DNA of 64,000 nt from Qipengyuania aurantiaca (GTDB lineage Bacteria; Pseudomonadota; Alphaproteobacteria; Sphingomonadales; Sphingomonadaceae): the NCBI RefSeq assembly GCF_019711375.1, contig NZ_CP081295.1, positions 930,001-994,000 on the forward strand, in the 5' to 3' direction. Below, piece by piece: positions 60,177-64,000 of this stretch (position 1 is the first letter of the stretch; each line of letters begins with the position of its first letter). The notes below the pieces were generated by a model. It saw nothing but the letters and a program-made list of their open reading frames with translations, was not told the DNA's origin and ran no database searches. The position numbers and the translations under genes were made by a program.

Positions 60177-60830
60177 TCATTGCGATGGATTGCGCGCCTC
60201 TTTACGAGCCGGAGAGGAGGCTGCGGCCGCATCGCTTTCCTCCTCGCCTTCGGTGAGCGTCTCGATAAGCGTCTGCTCGCGCTTCGCGCGTCCGGTTTCG
60301 ACCGTGACCTCGACCCGGCGGTTGGTGGCGCGCCCCTCTTCGTTTGGCGAGCCGTCCGGCAGGGCGTTGGGAGAGATGGGGTTCTGCTCGCCGAAAGCGA
60401 TGACGGTGATTCGCTCCTCGGCGATGCCATTCTCGACGAGGAAATCGCGTACCGCTTCGGCCCGCTCGCGCGAGGCTTCGAGGTTTTCCTCGTCGCTGCC
60501 GACCGAATCCGAATGGCCGCGCAACACGATTCGCCCGCCCGCGTCGACCTGCTGCGAATCGAGGATTGTGGCGAGTTCGGCGCGGACTGCTTCGGTGAGA
60601 TCGCTGGTGTCGTCGGCGAAGGAGAGCGTCGTTTCCAGCGGCGGAAGCTGCGGCACGGGAAGAACGCCTTTGCCGCCTTCGGCCGGATCCTCCTGGAAGA
60701 TGGAGCGCGGGGTATCGCCGCCAGCGCCCTCGGCATCGCCGGCAGGCTCTTCCTTGCGATCACAGGAAGCCAGCGCCAGCGCAGCCCCGAGCGCCACCAT
60801 CGGCATCAGCGAAAATCGTACAGCTTTCAT
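60177..60830 (-). CDS. OmpA family lipoprotein
   Basis: A 217-residue envelope protein: signal peptide with lipobox LALASCDRK (Cys at about 23), a linker, and an OmpA C-terminal domain at about 70-180 with IVLRGHSDSVGSDEENLEAS, FLVENGIAEERITVIAFGE and ATNRRVEVTVE for peptidoglycan binding. A charged Ala/Glu/Ser tail follows. It overlaps the antiporter gene by four bases. Confidence 0.9.
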   Translation of the reverse strand: MKAVRFSLMPMVALGAALALASCDRKEEPAGDAEGAGGDTPRSIFQEDPAEGGKGVLPVPQLPPLETTLSFADDTSDLTEAVRAELATILDSQQVDAGGRIVLRGHSDSVGSDEENLEASRERAEAVRDFLVENGIAEERITVIAFGEQNPISPNALPDGSPNEEGRATNRRVEVTVETGRAKREQTLIETLTEGEEESDAAAASSPARKEARNPSQ

Positions 60831-62677
60831 GTGGCCGGTGCCCCCTTGCTCTTGGCCGCTTTCTTGGCCGCCACGTCTTCCGCCGTCTTCGGCTGGGGTG
60901 GCGAGAAACTGAGGATGACGTCGCCAGCGCGCGGCTCGGGCTTGGCGGCGTGGGTGAAGAAGCGGATCGTGCCGTTGTCGCGCACCAGCAGCAGCATGTT
61001 AGCGGCGTTGGGCAGCTTCTCCTGCATCTTCTCGAAGTCGAATTCTTCCGACAGGCGCGTCTTGCGGAAGACCCAGCCCTGGCGCTGCCGCTCGCTCACG
61101 TCCTCGACGCCGAAGCCGCTTTCGAACAACGCGCGGCCGCGCAATGAGGCGGGCAGCGCGTGGCGATCCTCGCCATCGGCGCTCTCGCCCAGCTGGAACA
61201 CGCTGTCGCGCCCAATCTCATGCGCGAACTCGTTGCAGACCAGCGCGTTATAGGCCTCGTTCTCGGTCGCCGCGACGAGGTTCTGGTAAGGCGCGAGTTC
61301 GAGATTGTGCTCGGTCGCCTCGTTGAGGATTTCGCCGTGGTAGAAGGGAATGCCCTTTTGCCGGGCGAGCGCGAGGCGCTGCCAGCTGGCGTCGACCACG
61401 ATCACCGGCGCTTTCATGTCGCGCATCTGCTCGGCCAGCGCGATGGTCCAGGGCGTGCTGCCGACGATCAGCATGCCGGGCCGCGTCACACCCTTTACCT
61501 TGAGCAGCTTGGCGACGAAATCGACCGAGAAGCCATGCGCGACGATGGTCACCACGACCACCGCGAAACTCAGGCCGATAAGGAGGTTGCCATCGGTGAA
61601 GCCAAGGTCGGAGAGGCGGAGCGCAAACAGGCCCGAAATGGCCACCAGCACGATCCCTCGCGGCGCGATCCAAGCAAGGAAGAGGCGCTCGTTCCAGGGG
61701 ATGTTGCTGCCAAGCAGGCTCAAGAGGATCGTCGCGGGCCGTACGAGGAAGAGCAGCGCGAGGAGGAACCAGGCGATGGGCCAGTTGATGTAGCGCACAT
61801 CCTCGATGCTGAGCGAGGCGGACAGCAGGATAAAGATACCCGAAACCAGCAGGACCGCGATGTTTTCCTTGAAGGGATGGATCGAGCGCAGCGATGTCAC
61901 GTTCATGTTCGCCAGCGCCACGCCCATCACGGTGACCGCGACGAGACCTGCCTCGTGTTCGATCAGGTTGGAGATCACGAAGACGCCGATGACTGCGGTC
62001 AGAAGGACCGGAACCTTGAGATATTCGGGCACGGCACCGCGCGGGAAGGACCAGGCAATCGCAAGCGCGGCGACATAGCCGATGAGGCCGGCAAGGATCG
62101 CGGCGATGATCAGCGGCGGGACGACTTCGAACAGCGAGGCGCCCGGGCTTTCGGCGACCTTGCGGAAGTATTCGTAGGCGATGACGGCGCACAGCGCGCC
62201 GGTCGGATCGTTGACGATCGCTTCCCATTTGAGGATCGAGGCGGGGCGCGACTTGACCGAGCTCTGACGCAACAGCGGTATCACCACCGTTGGTCCGGTG
62301 ACGACGAGGATGCCGCCGAACAGGATCGCGACCTCAGGCGCAAGGCCCGCGATGTAAATTCCAGCCAGCGCGCCGAAGAGCCAGCCGAGCACTACGCCGA
62401 TGGTCGCCAGCCGTGCGACCGCGCCGCCGGTATGCCGGAGCTCGCGAAAATCGAGGCTGAGGCCGCCCTCGAACAGGATCAGCGCGACGCCGACAGCCAC
62501 GATCGGTTCGAGCAATTCGCCAAAAGCGTGCTCCGGATCGAAGACGCCGAAGACCGGCCCTGCGAGGAAACCTGCTGCCAGCATAAGGACAATGGCCGGC
62601 CAGCCCGTGCGCCAGGCAATCCATTGCGCCCCGATGCCGAGAATTCCGACCAGCGCTATGACGAGTGTCTGTTCCAT
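60827..62677 (-). CDS. Cation:proton antiporter with regulatory C-domain
   Basis: A 616-residue CPA-type transporter. About 12 membrane helices (residues 1-400) include LILFEGGLSLDFRELRHTGG, KWEAIVNDPTGALCAVIAYE with the ND exchange motif, and RGIVLVAISGLFALRLSDLG. Residues about 405-520 form a TrkA-N-like domain (GVTRPGMLIVGSTPWTIALAEQMRD) and the rest a TrkA-C-like part. NhaP/KefB-type Na+ or K+/H+ exchange. Co-translated with the OmpA lipoprotein. Confidence 0.9.
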   Translation of the reverse strand: MEQTLVIALVGILGIGAQWIAWRTGWPAIVLMLAAGFLAGPVFGVFDPEHAFGELLEPIVAVGVALILFEGGLSLDFRELRHTGGAVARLATIGVVLGWLFGALAGIYIAGLAPEVAILFGGILVVTGPTVVIPLLRQSSVKSRPASILKWEAIVNDPTGALCAVIAYEYFRKVAESPGASLFEVVPPLIIAAILAGLIGYVAALAIAWSFPRGAVPEYLKVPVLLTAVIGVFVISNLIEHEAGLVAVTVMGVALANMNVTSLRSIHPFKENIAVLLVSGIFILLSASLSIEDVRYINWPIAWFLLALLFLVRPATILLSLLGSNIPWNERLFLAWIAPRGIVLVAISGLFALRLSDLGFTDGNLLIGLSFAVVVVTIVAHGFSVDFVAKLLKVKGVTRPGMLIVGSTPWTIALAEQMRDMKAPVIVVDASWQRLALARQKGIPFYHGEILNEATEHNLELAPYQNLVAATENEAYNALVCNEFAHEIGRDSVFQLGESADGEDRHALPASLRGRALFESGFGVEDVSERQRQGWVFRKTRLSEEFDFEKMQEKLPNAANMLLLVRDNGTIRFFTHAAKPEPRAGDVILSFSPPQPKTAEDVAAKKAAKSKGAPAT

Positions 62678-62766
62678 GCCCCTCGCGTGGTTACGGCCCC
62701 CTGCGAGCCGGCTCGTCCCTTCAATGCCTTAGCCGCGCGATTTATCCAAATTGCGCGGGAAAATTT

Positions 62767-63303
62767 TCAATCGCCCTCGAACTCCATCAGCGCGGCAACC
62801 GCCACGCCGCAGTCTTCGAGTTTCTTGGCGCCACCCAGATCGGGCAGGTCGATAACGAAGAAGGCGTGCTCGACCCGCGCCCCGGCCTGCCGCAGCAGTT
62901 TGGCGGTGGCGCACGCCGTGCCGCCGGTTGCGAGCAGGTCATCGACCATCGCCACGCGCTGGCCCTCATGCACCGAGGCCGGGTCCATCTCCAGCGTGTC
63001 GGAACCGTATTCGAGCGCGTAGTCCACCGAGATCGTGTCGCAGGGCAGCTTGCCCGACTTGCGCACGGGCAGGAAGGGAAGCGAAAGCCGGGCCGCCACC
63101 GCGGCTCCGAAGATGAAGCCGCGCGCTTCCATTCCCGCGATCGCCTCGGCCCCACTGGCGGTGACCTTTTCGGCCAGCCAGTCGACGGTGGCGGCGAAGC
63201 CTTCGCCATGGCCGATGAGCGTGGTGATGTCGCGGAACTGGATACCCTCGATGGGAAAATCCGGAATGGTGCGGACCAGCGATTTCAGCTCATGCGGCGC
63301 GAT
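62767..63303 (-). CDS. apt: Adenine phosphoribosyltransferase with a non-standard start
   Basis: Salvages adenine with PRPP to AMP. The conserved parts are LKSLVRTIPDFPIEGIQFRD, IAGMEARGFIFGAAVAARL, and the PRPP loop VAMVDDLLATGGTACATAKL. Homology continues upstream of the first ATG (63132) by about 57 codons, but no ATG, GTG or TTG occurs in frame until the petC stop codon. The family start aligns with an ATC at 63303, eight bases after GGGAG. It is therefore an ATC start, a sequencing error, or an inactivating change; the rest of the 178-residue frame is intact. Confidence 0.8.
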   Translation of the reverse strand: MAPHELKSLVRTIPDFPIEGIQFRDITTLIGHGEGFAATVDWLAEKVTASGAEAIAGMEARGFIFGAAVAARLSLPFLPVRKSGKLPCDTISVDYALEYGSDTLEMDPASVHEGQRVAMVDDLLATGGTACATAKLLRQAGARVEHAFFVIDLPDLGGAKKLEDCGVAVAALMEFEGD

Positions 63304-63381
63304 TGTCTTTCTCCCGGAAACGAAACCGCCCCTCGCATCGCGTGGATGGAGGGGCGTTTCAAGTCGCTTGTGCGAAGAGCC

Positions 63382-64000
63382 TTACTTCTTCGGCTTCACC
63401 GCCGACCAGATCTGCTTCTTCGACATGTAGGCGAGCACGGTCGCGAACAGGAGGAAGATCAGCACGGGCCAGCCGGTCTGCTTGCGCTTCACCAGCGTCG
63501 GCTCGGCGGTCCAGGTAAGGAAGGCGGCGACGTCCTTGCTCATCTGCTCGACCGAGGCTTCGGTGCCGTCGTCATAGGTCACCTGTCCGGCGCTGGTGAG
63601 CGGCGGAGCCATCGCGAGGTTGAGGTTCGGGAAGTAGGGGTTGTGATGCAGACCCGGTCCCGGTGCCGCTTCGGGATGCTCTTCGAGAAGCTCGGCCGAC
63701 GGCGCCTGATAGCCCATGAGCAGCGAAGCGACGTAGTTGGTGCCGTCGCCGCGCGCTTTGGTCATCAGCGAAAGATCGGGCGGGATCGCGTTGTTGTTCG
63801 CCGCAGCCGCTGCCACATTGTTGGGATAGGGCGACGGGAAGTAGTCGGTCGGCAGACCTGCGCGCGTGGTCGCTTCGCCGGTGTTCGGGTCGATGCCAGG
63901 AACCTGCTTGGTCGCGGCGTAGGCCTTCACCTGAGCTTCGGAATAGCCGAGCTGCTCGAGATCGCGGAAAGCGACATACTTGAGGCTGTGGCAGGCCGAG
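63382..64000 (-). CDS. petC: Cytochrome c1 of the bc1 complex (N-terminus beyond window)
   Basis: Haem-c subunit of the cytochrome bc1 complex. The visible 205 residues begin inside the haem site (ACHSLKYVAFRDLEQLGY, the CH of CxxCH) and include NPYFPNLNLAMAPPL with the Met-ligand region, DDGTEASVEQMSKDVAAFLTW and the C-terminal anchor helix TGWPVLIFLLFATVLAYMSKKQ. Loss of the N-terminus is only due to the window edge. Followed by apt 78 bases on. Confidence 0.95.
   Translation of the reverse strand, partial: SACHSLKYVAFRDLEQLGYSEAQVKAYAATKQVPGIDPNTGEATTRAGLPTDYFPSPYPNNVAAAAANNNAIPPDLSLMTKARGDGTNYVASLLMGYQAPSAELLEEHPEAAPGPGLHHNPYFPNLNLAMAPPLTSAGQVTYDDGTEASVEQMSKDVAAFLTWTAEPTLVKRKQTGWPVLIFLLFATVLAYMSKKQIWSAVKPKK

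Noticed and set aside
61160..63022. 620-residue open frame on the plus strand opposite the antiporter and apt
   Set aside because: Charged shadow frame across two convincing minus-strand genes.

Overview
The window looks like chromosomal DNA of an alphaproteobacterium of the order Sphingomonadales, most likely family Erythrobacteraceae (Erythrobacter, Qipengyuania or Altererythrobacter type). The reasons are high GC, a serine palmitoyltransferase with its own acyl carrier protein (sphingolipid makers), DivK and MipZ cell-cycle proteins, a remnant of a gene transfer agent, a large TonB-dependent receptor and a TonB/ExbB/ExbD operon. Family calls come from reading the translated sequence; no database search was possible. 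Coding density is very high, with many 1-8 base overlaps and many GTG or TTG starts.

Layout. 1-1.9 kb (minus): GDPD, RidA, HAD hydrolase and DUF3572 in one overlapping chain. 1.9-4.4 kb (plus): divK, ACP, serine palmitoyltransferase, OsmC. 5.3-6.7 kb: a collapsed gene transfer agent or prophage cluster (terminase small subunit, 5' part of the large terminase, 3' part of a DUF2793 protein). 6.9-8.6 kb: OmpA with a 27-proline linker and a Cu/Zn SOD lipoprotein. 8.6-14.6 kb (minus): MFS transporter, queC, secreted protein, hslO, argF-argD. 14.8-20.4 kb: Gly-rich double cold-shock protein diverging from TerC, sulfurtransferase, sterol desaturase, GMC oxidoreductase, DUF1232. 20.5-29.4 kb (minus): TonB receptor, glnK-amt with a sigma-54 promoter, EEP phosphatase, hydrolase, prfC, SDR, small lipoprotein. 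29.4-36.5 kb (minus): pheT, pheS, three related AraC-type regulators, rplT, rpmI.

36.6-46.1 kb: PNPOx-like protein, two SDRs, outer-membrane barrel, hisN, a lone AraC regulator, prs, glpX, hom and a thioesterase. 47.4-51.3 kb (plus): tonB, exbB, exbD, exbD, then a second small unit of exbD plus an ExbD-like gene that has lost the membrane aspartate. 51.2-56.3 kb (minus): Lhr-type helicase, phosphomannomutase, DnaJ-domain protein, mipZ. 56.3-59.8 kb: panC, then a nicotinamide salvage operon (nadM-nadV). 60.0-64 kb (minus): tRNA-Gly, OmpA lipoprotein, cation/proton antiporter, apt without a normal start codon, and the 3' part of cytochrome c1.

Functional themes are envelope and energy-coupled uptake (TonB system, receptor, OmpA proteins), nitrogen sensing and ammonium uptake (GlnK/Amt), arginine, threonine/methionine and pantothenate synthesis, NAD salvage, translation, and cell-cycle control. 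I saw no CRISPR array, insertion sequence, rRNA or obvious defence island. The most unusual points are the ExbD expansion with a proton-path-dead paralogue, the internally deleted GTA locus, the AraC triplet wedged into the pheS-rplT region, the start-codon anomaly of apt, and a repeat element translated inside pheT.
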